Made by a program: the position numbers and the translations under genes. The notes below the pieces were generated by a model, which had not been told where the DNA came from, ran no database searches, and worked only from the letters and a program-made list of their open reading frames with translations. From a virus, in IMG/VR virus record IMGVR_UViG_3300047321_000073, positions 1-40,718 of that record: a DNA stretch of 40,718 bases. One strand, 5' to 3'. Position 1 is the stretch's first letter, and each line of letters opens with the position of its first letter. This document shows, in pieces, positions 5,861 through 14,551 of the stretch.

Positions 5861-7463
5861 CGGCCGCGTCATGGTGGTCACGCTCGCATGGATTGAAGCT
5901 CACGCTGTCATCCCGGACGGCTTTCGTCAAGGTGAGACGTTTGAGCTTCTGCCCTGGCAACTGAAGGTCGTCAGCAACCTGTACACGGTGCGTGACGGAG
6001 CCGAGGTAGGGCAGCGCAGTACGGCGTTCGTTTACCGGCGAGCCCAGGTGATCATGTCGCAGAAGAGCGGCAAGGGTCCGTTTGCGGCGGCTGTGGTCTT
6101 GGCTGAGGCTGCCGGACCAACCGTGTTCGCCGGCTTCGCTGAGGGTGGCGAGCGGTACAGGTGCCGGGACCATGGGTGCCCCTGTGGGTGGTTTTACGAC
6201 TATGCCCCAGGCGAGCCCATGGCGGTGCCGCAGCCGACGCCGCTGATTCAGCTACTGGCGACATCCGAAGATCAGGTAGCGAACGTGTACCGGCCGCTGA
6301 CTGCCATGGTTAAGCACGGTTCCCTAGGCGCGATCATGAGCGTGCGCGAAGGGTTCATACGGGTTGGTGACGAAGGGCGCATTGACGTCGTGACTTCGTC
6401 GGCCCAATCGCGACTGGGTAACCCCATTACGTTCGCGATTCAGGACGAGACGGGTACGTATTCCGCAACGAACAAGATGATCAAAGTTGCTGAGACTATG
6501 CGCCGTGGTCTGGCCGGCATGTCCGGGCGCAGCATGGAGACGACGAACGCGTATGACCCGTCGGAGGGTTCGACCGCGCAGCGTACGCATGAGGGCAGCG
6601 CCGAAGACGTTTACCGGTACTTCCCGCAGGCGCCTGCCACGCTGTCCTACCGCAACAAGGTTGAGCGCCGGCGCATTCACAAGATTGTTTATGGGGATTG
6701 CCCGCATATTGACCTTGACGCCATTGAGGCGGAGGCAGCGGAGCTACTTGAGTCGGACCCTGCCCAGGCTGAGCGCTTTTTCGGCAACCGCCTAGTTGCG
6801 GGTGACGGTGCGTGGGTTGAGTCGGCGCAGTGGTTGTCTCGTGCGCGCGATCGTGAGAAGCCTGCCCCGTCTGCGTTCAAGCTTATGAAGGCGCCTATCG
6901 TGCTCGGGTTCGACGGGTCGGATAGCGACGACTGGACCGGCATTCGCGCTGAGACGATGGACGGTTTCCAGTTCACGCCGACATACGGGCCTAGTGGCCG
7001 GCTGACGGTATGGAATCCGAAAGAGTGGGGCGGGCAGGTTCCGCGGCTTGAAGTTGACGCCGCTGTGGCTGAGCTCTTCGCCAAATACGACGTGAAACTC
7101 ATGTACTGCGACCCGCCGTATTGGGAAACAGAAATCGACCAGTGGGCGGAACGGTACGGCGAACGGCGCGTTATCCGTTGGCACACTCGCCGCGTGGTGC
7201 AGATGCACGCTGCGTGCGAGCGCCTGAAGACGGACGTCATTAAACAGGATTCGTCGTTCACGCATGACGGTTGCGATGTGACAGCGCGCCACGTGTTCAA
7301 CACGCGTATGGCCGCGCGCCCTAGTGACCGTTATGTGCTGACGAAGCCTGAGCACACTCGAAAAATTGACATGGCTGTTGTGAGCGTGCTGACGCATGAA
7401 GCAATGTGCGACGCGCTCGCCGCTGGGCTAGTGAAGAAGCGGCCACTTTACGTGGGCGGATAG
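5853..7463 (+). CDS. terL: Terminase large subunit (536 aa)
   Basis: ATPase and nuclease of the packaging motor. The Walker A-like segment QKSGKGPFAAAVVLAEAAG is at about residues 70-90. The Walker B is FAIQDETG near 193. The RNase H-type nuclease residues are in LGFDGSDSDDWTG (about 350), MYCDPPYW (about 416) and KIDMAVVSVLTHEA (about 503). ATG 5853 overlaps the small subunit end and has AAGGCGG upstream; a TTG at 5847 and ATG 5871 are alternatives. The length is normal for the family. Confidence 0.93.
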   Translation: MGDGRVMVVTLAWIEAHAVIPDGFRQGETFELLPWQLKVVSNLYTVRDGAEVGQRSTAFVYRRAQVIMSQKSGKGPFAAAVVLAEAAGPTVFAGFAEGGERYRCRDHGCPCGWFYDYAPGEPMAVPQPTPLIQLLATSEDQVANVYRPLTAMVKHGSLGAIMSVREGFIRVGDEGRIDVVTSSAQSRLGNPITFAIQDETGTYSATNKMIKVAETMRRGLAGMSGRSMETTNAYDPSEGSTAQRTHEGSAEDVYRYFPQAPATLSYRNKVERRRIHKIVYGDCPHIDLDAIEAEAAELLESDPAQAERFFGNRLVAGDGAWVESAQWLSRARDREKPAPSAFKLMKAPIVLGFDGSDSDDWTGIRAETMDGFQFTPTYGPSGRLTVWNPKEWGGQVPRLEVDAAVAELFAKYDVKLMYCDPPYWETEIDQWAERYGERRVIRWHTRRVVQMHAACERLKTDVIKQDSSFTHDGCDVTARHVFNTRMAARPSDRYVLTKPEHTRKIDMAVVSVLTHEAMCDALAAGLVKKRPLYVGG

Positions 7464-7475
7464 AAGGGGGTACGG

Positions 7476-8951
7476 GTGGCAACGATTGGGCAAGCCTCTG
7501 CGCTTGTTGAGCGTTTGGAGAGCGAACTACTGCGGCGCCGCCCGTACGTCCAGCGGAATACGGATTACTACCGCGGCAACCAAAAGCTTGCGTTTGCGTC
7601 TGACCAGTTTCGGAAGTATCACGGCGACCGGTACCGCGATTTTGCGGACAACTGGGTGCAGGTGGTTTCGGACTCGCCCATTGAGCGGCTGACGGTTAAC
7701 GGTATTCAGCCGGCGAATGCGGAGCGCGCTGACGTTGAGTCGTCGCGCGTGTGGCAGGCGAACGGGTTGGACGCTGACAGTCAGCTTGGCTTCCTGGGTG
7801 CTGTCACCGCGGGCCGCTCGTTCGTCCTTGTGTGGGGCAACCCGGATGACGAAGAGACGCCGGAAGTGACGTTCGAGGATGCATCCCAGTGCATCGTTGC
7901 CTATCAGCCGGGTTCGCGTCGTCGTCGTCGCGCTGCCCTTAAGCGGTGGGTTGACGGTACGAGTGAGTACGCCACGCTGTACCTGCCGCACGAAGTGTGG
8001 AAGTTTGAGCGCCCCGTGCTGGCAGTCAGCAGCAAGTCACCGCAGATGCAGGCGGTTGACGAAGAGCTGAACAAGTGGCTGCCGCGGGAGTTTGCGGACG
8101 AGCCGAACCCACAGCCGAACCCCATGGGTGTCGTGCCTATGGTCGAGTTGCCTAACCGTCCGATGCTGACGGAAGAGCCCATTAGCGACGTGGCCGGCGT
8201 GACGGCTATGCAGGATGCGGTAAACCTCCTGTGGGCGCAGCTTTTCACTGCCGCTGATTACGCGTCGTTCCCGCAGCGGATTGTGCTGGGTGCTGAGGTA
8301 CCTGAGATTCCGATCATGGACGAGACGGGCCAGATTGTTGGTTCGCGTCCGGTCGATATTGAGCGTTTCGCGGTTGACCGTGTGATGTTCTTTACCGGTG
8401 AAGACGTGAAGGTTACCGAGTGGACAGCGGCGAACCTTGAAGCGTACACGGCGGTTATTGAGGTGGCGGTCGGACACATTGCCGCGCAGACTCGTACGCC
8501 GCAGCATTACCTGATTGGCAAGATGGCGAATCTATCGGGTGATGCTCTGCTGGCTGCCGAGACTGGCCTTATCAAGCGGGTTGAAGAGAAGCAGATTTGG
8601 TTTGGGCAGGCGTTGCGCGAAATGTTCCGCCTGATCGCGCTGGCACAGGGTAACGACACGAAGGCTGCTGCGGTGGCCGGCGGACGGATTCTGTGGAAGG
8701 ACGCTGAATCGCGCTCGCATGCGCAGTTGGCTGACGCGCTGTTGAAGCTTCGGCAGATTGGTTTTCCGTTCGAGTGGATTGCCCTTAAGTACGGGCTGAC
8801 TCCTACGGAGATTGTTGAAATGTTGGACATGCGCGAGCGTGAGGCGCAGCTAGACCCTGTGGGCGCAATGACCGCGCTCATGGCCCACGATCCTGCACAG
8901 GGTGCGGTAGCCGCGGATGGTGGTGCGGGTGTGGACTCCACGGGCGCGTAA
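7476..8951 (+). CDS. Portal protein (491 aa)
   Basis: SPP1 gp6-type portal that forms the dodecameric ring at the capsid vertex. Supporting features are YYRGNQKL near residue 29, the DNWVQVVSDSPIERL segment, the long acidic and proline-rich middle with NPMGVVPMVELPNRP, the GKMANLSGDAL region near 350, and the helical C-terminus. GTG 7476 has GAAGGGGG upstream. It lies directly after the large terminase and before the MuF-like protein, the usual order. Confidence 0.92.
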   Translation: MATIGQASALVERLESELLRRRPYVQRNTDYYRGNQKLAFASDQFRKYHGDRYRDFADNWVQVVSDSPIERLTVNGIQPANAERADVESSRVWQANGLDADSQLGFLGAVTAGRSFVLVWGNPDDEETPEVTFEDASQCIVAYQPGSRRRRRAALKRWVDGTSEYATLYLPHEVWKFERPVLAVSSKSPQMQAVDEELNKWLPREFADEPNPQPNPMGVVPMVELPNRPMLTEEPISDVAGVTAMQDAVNLLWAQLFTAADYASFPQRIVLGAEVPEIPIMDETGQIVGSRPVDIERFAVDRVMFFTGEDVKVTEWTAANLEAYTAVIEVAVGHIAAQTRTPQHYLIGKMANLSGDALLAAETGLIKRVEEKQIWFGQALREMFRLIALAQGNDTKAAAVAGGRILWKDAESRSHAQLADALLKLRQIGFPFEWIALKYGLTPTEIVEMLDMREREAQLDPVGAMTALMAHDPAQGAVAADGGAGVDSTGA

Positions 8952-9834
8952 GCACCAAGAGGACCGGGCAGCACTGGCGGATACGACGGCTCGTGCTGTC
9001 TTGGCTGAGTGGGCGAAGGTGAGCCCGGATAATGTGGCGCGCGATTGGGCGCGGCTACTGCCACGGGTTACCGCGTATGTGCAGGCTGGTCAGCTTCACG
9101 CTGCCGAAGGCTCGCACACATTCATGCGCGAGCTGTTGGGCAAGGACGCGGATTTGGGTCCGCAGATTGTGCCGGAACAGTTCGCATCGCAGACGCCGGA
9201 CGGGCGAGACGCTATGGGGTTGCTCGCAAGGGCAGCGCCGAATGCGATCAGTGCCCGACGCAAGGGTTTCAGTCCGCGTGCCGCAATGGCTCGTGCCGCT
9301 GGGTTCCTTGACATGGTGGTTCGCACTGTGGTCGCTGACACTGGCCGGCAGGCTGATCAGGTGGCAATGGTCGCCAACCCTGGCGTGACTGGCTATGTGC
9401 GCGTGGTGGAGCTGCCCGCGTGTTCGCGTTGCATCATTCTGGCTAGCCGCATTTACCCAACGTCAGCCGGGTTTCTGCGGCATCCTCGCTGCGATTGCAC
9501 CATGGCGCCCGTCACGAAGAAGCACCTTCCGAACCCGCCTACGCCGGCTGAGATCTTTAGCGGCATGCCCCCCGCCCAACGGCGCAAAGTCTTCGGTGAA
9601 GCGGGGGCTAAGGCCATTGAGGATGGGGCGCGGATTTCCAGCGTGGTCAACGCGCGAAAGTCCATGGACAAGGTTGCAATGTTCGGTAAGACGGTGCAGG
9701 TGACGCACGTTGGTACCGGCAGTCGGAAGAACCCGCGCCCCCCGCGTTTGATGCCGGAAGAGATTTACCGGCTGGCAGGCGACGACCGCAATCACGCCGT
9801 TCGACTTCTCTACAAGAACGGTTATCTCCGCTAG
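8917..9834 (+). CDS. MuF-like minor capsid/head morphogenesis protein (up to 305 aa)
   Basis: Position after the portal and the segment CSRCIILASRIYPTSAGFLR, HPRCDCTMAP identify a VG15/MuF-like capsid protein. These are packaged through the portal in many actinophages. The Cys cluster (CSRC...CDC) may bind a metal. The first half is a helical capsid-joining domain. The start is uncertain: ATG 8917 and GTG codons to 8929 all overlap the portal end, and no start has a clear ribosome site. The last 50 residues are basic with no known domain. Confidence 0.75.
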   Translation: MVVRVWTPRARKHQEDRAALADTTARAVLAEWAKVSPDNVARDWARLLPRVTAYVQAGQLHAAEGSHTFMRELLGKDADLGPQIVPEQFASQTPDGRDAMGLLARAAPNAISARRKGFSPRAAMARAAGFLDMVVRTVVADTGRQADQVAMVANPGVTGYVRVVELPACSRCIILASRIYPTSAGFLRHPRCDCTMAPVTKKHLPNPPTPAEIFSGMPPAQRRKVFGEAGAKAIEDGARISSVVNARKSMDKVAMFGKTVQVTHVGTGSRKNPRPPRLMPEEIYRLAGDDRNHAVRLLYKNGYLR

Positions 9835-9855
9835 CGCGCAATGCGCAGCGATTCC

Positions 9856-9878
9856 AACGCACTCACGGTGAGTGCGTT
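9856..9878. promoter_or_regulatory. Palindromic operator-like site 2, within the late operon
   Basis: Core ACTCACGGTGAGT at 9861-9873, extended to 11 bp arms (AACGC on the left, GCGTT on the right). It lies between the MuF-like gene and the scaffold gene. It is the only copy in the structural operon. Confidence 0.7.
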
Positions 9879-9906
9879 ACAACCCCCGCAATGGAGGAAA
9901 TCCCGC

Positions 9907-10557
9907 ATGCCCGAAAACATCGAGACCGAGACCGAGACCGAGACCGACGCTACCGCTGAGGGTGTCACCGACGAAACTTCGTCGACTGGCACGGATGACG
10001 ACACCACTCCGGAGGGTGCCGACTCCCTAGGCGACGCTGGTAAGCGCGCTCTCGATTCGATGAAGTCGAAGTGGAAGGCGGAGCGGACCCAGCGGCAGGC
10101 GCTTGAGCGTCAGATTGCTGAGGCGAGCGCGGCCCCCGCGGAGGGTTCCGAGACTCCCGACCTTGACGCAATCAAGCGGCAGGCGGCGAGTGAGGCAACG
10201 GCGAAGGCTAATGCCCGCATTCTGCGTTCGGAGGTTAAGGCGGCTGCCGCTGGAAAGTTCGCTGACGTTTCCGACGCGATTCTGAATCTGGATCTCACAG
10301 CCTTTGAGGTTGACGAAAACGGTGACGTTGACGCCGACGAAATTGCTGAGGCGATTCAGGAAGTTCTGACCCGTAAGCCCCATCTTGCTGCCGCAACGGC
10401 TAAGCGATTCCAGGGGACCGGCGACGGTGGTGCAGCGCGCAAGGCGTCTGGACCCGTTCAGCTCACCAAGTCTGATCTAGACCGGATGAGCCCCGAACAG
10501 ATTCACAAGGCAAAGCGTGAGGGGCGCCTAAACCAGGTGCTCGGCATCACTAAGTAA
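9907..10557 (+). CDS. Capsid scaffolding protein (216 aa)
   Basis: ATG 9907 has an excellent GGAGGAAA ribosome site six bases upstream, so the longer open frame from 9841 is rejected. The N-terminus is an acidic Glu-Thr repeat (ETETETET). The centre is a coiled coil (SKWKAERTQRQALERQIAEA), and the C-terminus is basic and short. This charge pattern, and the position just before the capsid gene, are typical of scaffolds that guide procapsid assembly and then leave. Confidence 0.85.
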   Translation: MPENIETETETETDATAEGVTDETSSTGTDDDTTPEGADSLGDAGKRALDSMKSKWKAERTQRQALERQIAEASAAPAEGSETPDLDAIKRQAASEATAKANARILRSEVKAAAAGKFADVSDAILNLDLTAFEVDENGDVDADEIAEAIQEVLTRKPHLAAATAKRFQGTGDGGAARKASGPVQLTKSDLDRMSPEQIHKAKREGRLNQVLGITK

Positions 10558-10578
10558 CCAACACACTCAGGAGCGTAA

Positions 10579-11448
10579 ATGGCTGTTGACACTTTTATCC
10601 CAAAGGTTTGGTCCGCTGATCTACTGGTGGCCCTGCGTGGTTCCACCGTGTTTGGTCAGCCGGGGGTTATCAACCGTGACTATGAGGGCGAGATTGCGCA
10701 GTTCGGCGATACCGTCCACATCGGTTCGCTGACCCGTCCAACCATCAGCACGTACACCAAGAATGTTACTGCGATTGACCCGCAGACTCTGGCCACCACT
10801 GATCAGACGCTGGTCATTGACCAGGCTAAGTATTTCGCGTTCGAGGTTGACGACGTTGATGCTCGCCAGGCGCGCGACGGTGGCGCTCTGCTGAACAAGG
10901 CGGCTGACGACGCTGCGTTCGGTCTGGCTGACGTCACTGACCTTTACATTGCTGGTCTCATGACTACGGGCGCGGGTAACGTCATTGCGCCCGGTGACGC
11001 GCTGGTTGCTACCGACGCTTACAAGATTCTGATCGGTCTGAAGCTGCGGCTGGACAAGGCGAAGATTCCGTCTGAGGGTCGCTTTGCGATCGTCTCGCCT
11101 GACTTCCACGCGCTGCTGCTGCAGGATAACCGGTTCATTGACGCGTCGTCCTACGGTTCGACCACGCCGATTCTCAACGGTGAGGTTGGCCGCGCGGCCG
11201 GTATGCAGATTTTCGTGTCGCTGAATCTGCCGGCCGGTACTGCGGGTACGGGTACTGAGGTCACCAACTTCGCGGTTGCGGGTCACCCGATGGCGGTTAC
11301 GTTCGCCGATCAGATCAGCAAGACCGAGGCTTACCGTCCGCAGAATTCGTTCAGCGACGCGATTAAGGGTCTGCACCTGTACGGCGCGAAGGTTGTCCGT
11401 CCCGAGGCCCTAGCGGTCATGGATGTGGACGTTACCCCGGTTCTCTGA
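10579..11448 (+). CDS. Major capsid protein (289 aa)
   Basis: The capsid shell subunit. ATG 10579 has CAGGAG upstream. It contains FIPKVWSADLLVALRGSTVF at the N-terminus, a Thr-rich E-loop-like segment, FAFEVDDVDARQARDG, and VSPDFHALLLQDNRF, followed by a C-terminal P-domain-like part. This is the P22-coat-like group of actinophage capsid proteins with the HK97 fold. The scaffold gene precedes it and a hairpin follows, as expected for a highly expressed gene. No protease gene is visible, which fits a separate scaffold. Confidence 0.9.
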   Translation: MAVDTFIPKVWSADLLVALRGSTVFGQPGVINRDYEGEIAQFGDTVHIGSLTRPTISTYTKNVTAIDPQTLATTDQTLVIDQAKYFAFEVDDVDARQARDGGALLNKAADDAAFGLADVTDLYIAGLMTTGAGNVIAPGDALVATDAYKILIGLKLRLDKAKIPSEGRFAIVSPDFHALLLQDNRFIDASSYGSTTPILNGEVGRAAGMQIFVSLNLPAGTAGTGTEVTNFAVAGHPMAVTFADQISKTEAYRPQNSFSDAIKGLHLYGAKVVRPEALAVMDVDVTPVL

Positions 11449-11462
11449 TTGACCCCGTAGGT

Positions 11463-11503
11463 GTGCCGCCGTTGCTAGGTAATTGAGCCTGGCACGGCGG
11501 CAC
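11463..11503 (+). terminator. Hairpin after the capsid gene, possible attenuator or mRNA stabiliser
   Basis: Perfect 10 bp arms GTGCCGCCGT and ACGGCGGCAC around a 21-base loop, with no T-run. It probably limits read-through or protects the 3' end of the capsid message. Confidence 0.5.
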
Positions 11504-11533
11504 CCTGCCCCACCGACTGAAGGATTTGAACGT

Positions 11534-11704
11534 ATGGCAATTGTTGAAATCGTTAACGGCAGTAAGCAGACTGTCCGCCTTGACCTTGACCCCGAGGGCG
11601 ACCAGTTCGCCTATTTCCGCAAGCTGGTCCAGCGCGGTGACCTTGTGTCGGTTGAGGTTGTCAAGTCGGCGCCTGCGCGTAAGCCTGCCACGTCCACCAA
11701 GTAA
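11534..11704 (+). CDS. Small hypothetical protein between capsid and connector genes (56 aa)
   Basis: ATG 11534 has AAGGA upstream. The protein begins MAIVEIVNGSKQTVRLDLDP and ends in a basic Ala/Pro/Lys tail. No family is recognised. Small beta-rich proteins with basic tails occur at this position in many actinophages and may decorate the head or bind DNA, but that is only inference from position. Confidence 0.7.
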   Translation: MAIVEIVNGSKQTVRLDLDPEGDQFAYFRKLVQRGDLVSVEVVKSAPARKPATSTK

Positions 11705-11716
11705 GGGGGTCGGACG

Positions 11717-12292
11717 ATGGTGCTCGCCCCTCTTGCGACTGTCGCTGACCTAGAAGCGCGTGGCGTGACCGTTGACGCGGCTGAAGTCGCCATCGTCGGG
11801 ACGTACCTAGACGTTGCGTCCACCATCGTTCGTGATGCCGCGGGTTGCCCGATCAGCGAAGCGGTGAGCACGGTGACGCTTGAAGGCGTGGCCGCTACTC
11901 GCCTGCACCTGCCTGGGCAGCCCGTGACGGCCGTCTCCGGCGTTTCCGTGGATGGGGTGGCAGTCACGGACTACCGGCTCACGAACGGCGCTCTATGGCG
12001 CTCTCAGGGCTGGTCTGGCTGTGAGCCGGCGGTTGTTGAGCTGACTATGACTCATGGCTTGCCGACTGTCCCCGCTGACATTGTCGACATGGTCTGTCGT
12101 ATGGCGGCTCAGGCGCTTGTAGCTTTCCGCGGCGGTGACCCTGCCCCGCGTCAGGTGACCAGCGAACGCATCGGTGACTACGCCGTGACGTACGCGGACA
12201 CCGATACCGGCACCATGTCGCTGTCCGACTTTCAGCGCAACCGTCTCGCCGCCCGTTTCGGCGCCGGCACGGCAATGGTGAGGGTCAGTTGA
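11717..12292 (+). CDS. Head-tail connector/adaptor protein (191 aa)
   Basis: ATG 11717 has AAGGGGGT upstream. The pattern TVADLEARGV, then an alpha-helical segment VASTIVRDAAGCPI, a beta-rich middle (LHLPGQPVTAVSGVSVDGV) and DMVCRMAAQALV matches gp6/gp15-like connectors that attach to the portal. Its stop codon overlaps the start of the next gene. Confidence 0.8.
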   Translation: MVLAPLATVADLEARGVTVDAAEVAIVGTYLDVASTIVRDAAGCPISEAVSTVTLEGVAATRLHLPGQPVTAVSGVSVDGVAVTDYRLTNGALWRSQGWSGCEPAVVELTMTHGLPTVPADIVDMVCRMAAQALVAFRGGDPAPRQVTSERIGDYAVTYADTDTGTMSLSDFQRNRLAARFGAGTAMVRVS

Positions 12293-12609
12293 TAACGCCG
12301 CTGTTGAACACGTCGGTTGAGGTTTGGCGGCACAGCCGTACGGCTGACGGTATGGGCGGCTGGGCTGAGGTTTGGGCACAGGTTGGCACGGTGCGGGCCA
12401 GGTTTTCCCAGCCGTCTGCCGCGGAACGTGTTGCCGCTGACCGATCGGAAGCGAAGTTGTCGCATGTGGTTTACCTACCTCCTAGCGCTGACGTACGGCG
12501 TGGCGATCAGTTGCGTCTGCCTGGGCGCTCATTCGATGTGCTCGCAGTGTTCGAGCCGTCCAAGCCAGGAACCTATTTGCGCGCCGACTGTGACGCGCAC
12601 CAACCCTAA
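12289..12609 (+). CDS. Head closure / head-tail joining protein (106 aa)
   Basis: TTG 12289 overlaps the upstream TGA (TTGA). The protein starts MITPLLNTSVEVWRHSRTAD and has the GMGGWAEVW...RARFSQPSAAER pattern and an all-beta profile of SPP1 gp16/HK97 gp7-type head closure proteins. Its position between the connector and the HK97 gp10-like gene supports this. Confidence 0.75.
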   Translation: MITPLLNTSVEVWRHSRTADGMGGWAEVWAQVGTVRARFSQPSAAERVAADRSEAKLSHVVYLPPSADVRRGDQLRLPGRSFDVLAVFEPSKPGTYLRADCDAHQP

Positions 12610-12617
12610 GGACTCTA

Positions 12618-12944
12618 ATGGCGCTTATTGCCGTTCAGCCGCTGACGACTAGCGGTCTCGCCCCTACCTTTGCTGCCGCGTCTGCCGGCGGTGACACTGC
12701 CCCGATTGGCTCCGACTTTTATCTGGTCGTTCGCAATGGTGGCGGTGCCCCTATCACGGTGACTGTTGTCACGCCCGGCACGATTAAGGGGCTGGCTATC
12801 GCTGACACTGCGCTGTCCGTGCCGGCGGCTGGCGAAGGCTTTATTCCGCTGGATTCCATTTACCGCAACCCGAATACGGGCCGCGCGGATATCACTTACA
12901 GCGCTGTCACTTCGGTAACTGTCGGCGTGCTAGCGACTGGCTGA
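12618..12944 (+). CDS. Structural protein, probable head decoration or neck component (108 aa)
   Basis: ATG 12618 has AAGGA upstream. The sequence is rich in Ala, Thr and Gly with a beta-sandwich profile (FYLVVRNGGGAPITVTVVTP, RNPNTGRADITYSAV). No family is certain. Similar small beta proteins sit among head-tail genes in actinophages and are usually virion parts. It is not a known tail terminator or connector. Confidence 0.7.
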   Translation: MALIAVQPLTTSGLAPTFAAASAGGDTAPIGSDFYLVVRNGGGAPITVTVVTPGTIKGLAIADTALSVPAAGEGFIPLDSIYRNPNTGRADITYSAVTSVTVGVLATG

Positions 12945-12945
12945 T

Positions 12946-13314
12946 ATGGCTAGGGGCTTTCTACACGGGCTAGAACGGGCGTTGCGCCGTATCCGTCTCC
13001 TGCCCCGTGAAGTGAATGATGCCCGTAACGAGGCGCTTCGTGAGTGGGCTGCCGATTTGGAGAAGACGGCGAAGGACCTAGCCCCTAAGCGTACGGGCAG
13101 GCTTGAGCGCTCCATTGAGGCGGACGTCAGTCATAACGCCGGCGTTGCGTTCGTGCGCGTTGTCGGCAAGGCGACTCAGTACGCCTATTACGTGGAGAAG
13201 GGAACGAGCAAGATGAAGGCGCAACCGTTCCTGGGTCCGGCCGCTCAGATTCACAGGCGTACGGGCGAGCGCGCGCTACAGCGGATTGTGCCCCGGCATG
13301 TTGGGCGCGGCTAA
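12946..13314 (+). CDS. HK97 gp10-like neck protein (122 aa)
   Basis: The motif LAPKRTGRLERSI, followed by VVGKATQYAYYVEKGTSKMK and QPFLGPA, is the hallmark of HK97 gp10-like proteins that sit at the head-tail junction. ATG 12946 is one base past the previous stop codon and TAATG overlaps the next gene, so the neck genes are tightly coupled. Confidence 0.87.
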   Translation: MARGFLHGLERALRRIRLLPREVNDARNEALREWAADLEKTAKDLAPKRTGRLERSIEADVSHNAGVAFVRVVGKATQYAYYVEKGTSKMKAQPFLGPAAQIHRRTGERALQRIVPRHVGRG

Positions 13315-13718
13315 TGGCTACTGCTATTCGCCCCCTTCAGACTGCTGTGTTCGCCAAGCTGACAGCGCACGCCCCTCTCATGGCGTTGGTGTCCGGCGTG
13401 TTCGACGAAGTGCCTGAGGGTGCCGCGTATCCGTATGTCTCGTTCGGTGCGATCACTGAAGTAGTCGACGACGCGCACGACCGGCAGGGGCTGGACACGA
13501 CGGTTGTGATTCACGTGTGGTCTGACTATCCGGGTAACGCTCAGGTGGCGGACATTTTCGCTGCTGTTGACGCTGCCCTAGATCGCGCGCCCCTCGTGGT
13601 GGCCGGCTTCGCTGACGTGACGATCAAACACGAGAGTCACGAAGTGGTTGCCGACCCTGATCCGGATATCCGGCACATCAACGCGCAGTATCGCGTCAGG
13701 CTCACACGGGCCGCGTGA
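13314..13718 (+). CDS. Tail terminator protein (134 aa)
   Basis: DUF3168-type tail terminator, which caps the growing tail tube. Features are RPLQTAVFAKLTA, YPYVSFGAI near residue 40, the HVWSDYPGNAQVADI segment and a C-terminal YRVRL strand. The start shares one base with the previous stop codon. The order neck protein, terminator, tail tube is standard. Confidence 0.85.
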   Translation: MATAIRPLQTAVFAKLTAHAPLMALVSGVFDEVPEGAAYPYVSFGAITEVVDDAHDRQGLDTTVVIHVWSDYPGNAQVADIFAAVDAALDRAPLVVAGFADVTIKHESHEVVADPDPDIRHINAQYRVRLTRAA

Positions 13719-13758
13719 ACACACTGCCTCAACTGGGGCTTTCACTTAGGGAGTTTGC

Positions 13759-14181
13759 ATGGCTGGACTAGATGCGTACGGCATTGCGCTTAAGCGTGGT
13801 GACGGTGGTACGCCTACTGAGGTTTTTGCCACTATCGCGAACGTGACCAGCGTCAAGGGTCCGGAGATTGAGCGCGAGGCGTATGACGTTACTGCGCACG
13901 ATTCGCCGGACGGGTGGCGCGAGTTCATCGGTGGGCTGAAGGACGGTGGCGAAGTTTCGATTGAGGTCAATTACGACCCGCGGATTCACGATTCGCTCGT
14001 GTCCGATTTTGATGACCCGTCGCCGCGGAATTACAAGATGGTGTTTCCGGGCACCCTGGGGCAGTGGGCGCTGAAGCTTCTGCTTACCGGGTTCTCTCAG
14101 GAATCGCCGGTTGACGACAAGCTCGCCGCTGAACTGACTTTCAAGGTGTCGGGCAAGCCGACCATTACCGCAGGAGTGTAA
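13759..14181 (+). CDS. Major tail tube protein (140 aa)
   Basis: ATG 13759 has AGGGAG upstream. It has the tail tube signature: YGIALKRGDG, VTSVKGPEIEREAYDVTAHD, and GGEVSIEVNYDP, with a beta-rich body ending in LTFKVSGKPTI. Family members polymerise as hexameric rings around the tape measure. It is short, as in other phiC31-like phages. Confidence 0.88.
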   Translation: MAGLDAYGIALKRGDGGTPTEVFATIANVTSVKGPEIEREAYDVTAHDSPDGWREFIGGLKDGGEVSIEVNYDPRIHDSLVSDFDDPSPRNYKMVFPGTLGQWALKLLLTGFSQESPVDDKLAAELTFKVSGKPTITAGV

Positions 14182-14185
14182 CCGC

Positions 14186-14551
14186 ATGTACCTTTCCGCT
14201 GATCAGATTCTGGCCGCTGACGACCTTAAGGCCGAGGACGTTGAGGTTCCGGAGTGGGGTGGCGTGGTCCGGGTGCAGGGTATGACCGGCGCCGCGCGAG
14301 ACAAGTTCGAGTCTTCGCTGATGAAGGACAACCTGTCGGGTGTGTCTAAGGACAAGGCGCTAGACAATTACCGTGCTCGCCTAGCTGCGTTCACCATGGT
14401 TGACGGAGAGGGAAAGCGGCTGTTCCGCTCGGACGCTGAGGTGCGGCGCCTGGGGGAGAAGTCGGCTGACGCGCTCTCGCGGGTGGTTGACGTTGCGTCT
14501 CGCCTTGCTGGGCTGTCCGCGGGGGACGTTGAGGAGCTGACGGGAAACTGA
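14186..14551 (+). CDS. Tail assembly chaperone, short form (121 aa)
   Basis: The gpG-like chaperone that coats the tape measure protein during tail assembly. It starts MYLSADQILAADDLKAEDVE with GGAG upstream, and has VPEWGGVVRVQGMTG, typical of this family. The zero frame ends at TGA 14549-14551, directly after a slippery heptamer. Position between tail tube and tape measure is diagnostic. Confidence 0.88.
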   Translation: MYLSADQILAADDLKAEDVEVPEWGGVVRVQGMTGAARDKFESSLMKDNLSGVSKDKALDNYRARLAAFTMVDGEGKRLFRSDAEVRRLGEKSADALSRVVDVASRLAGLSAGDVEELTGN

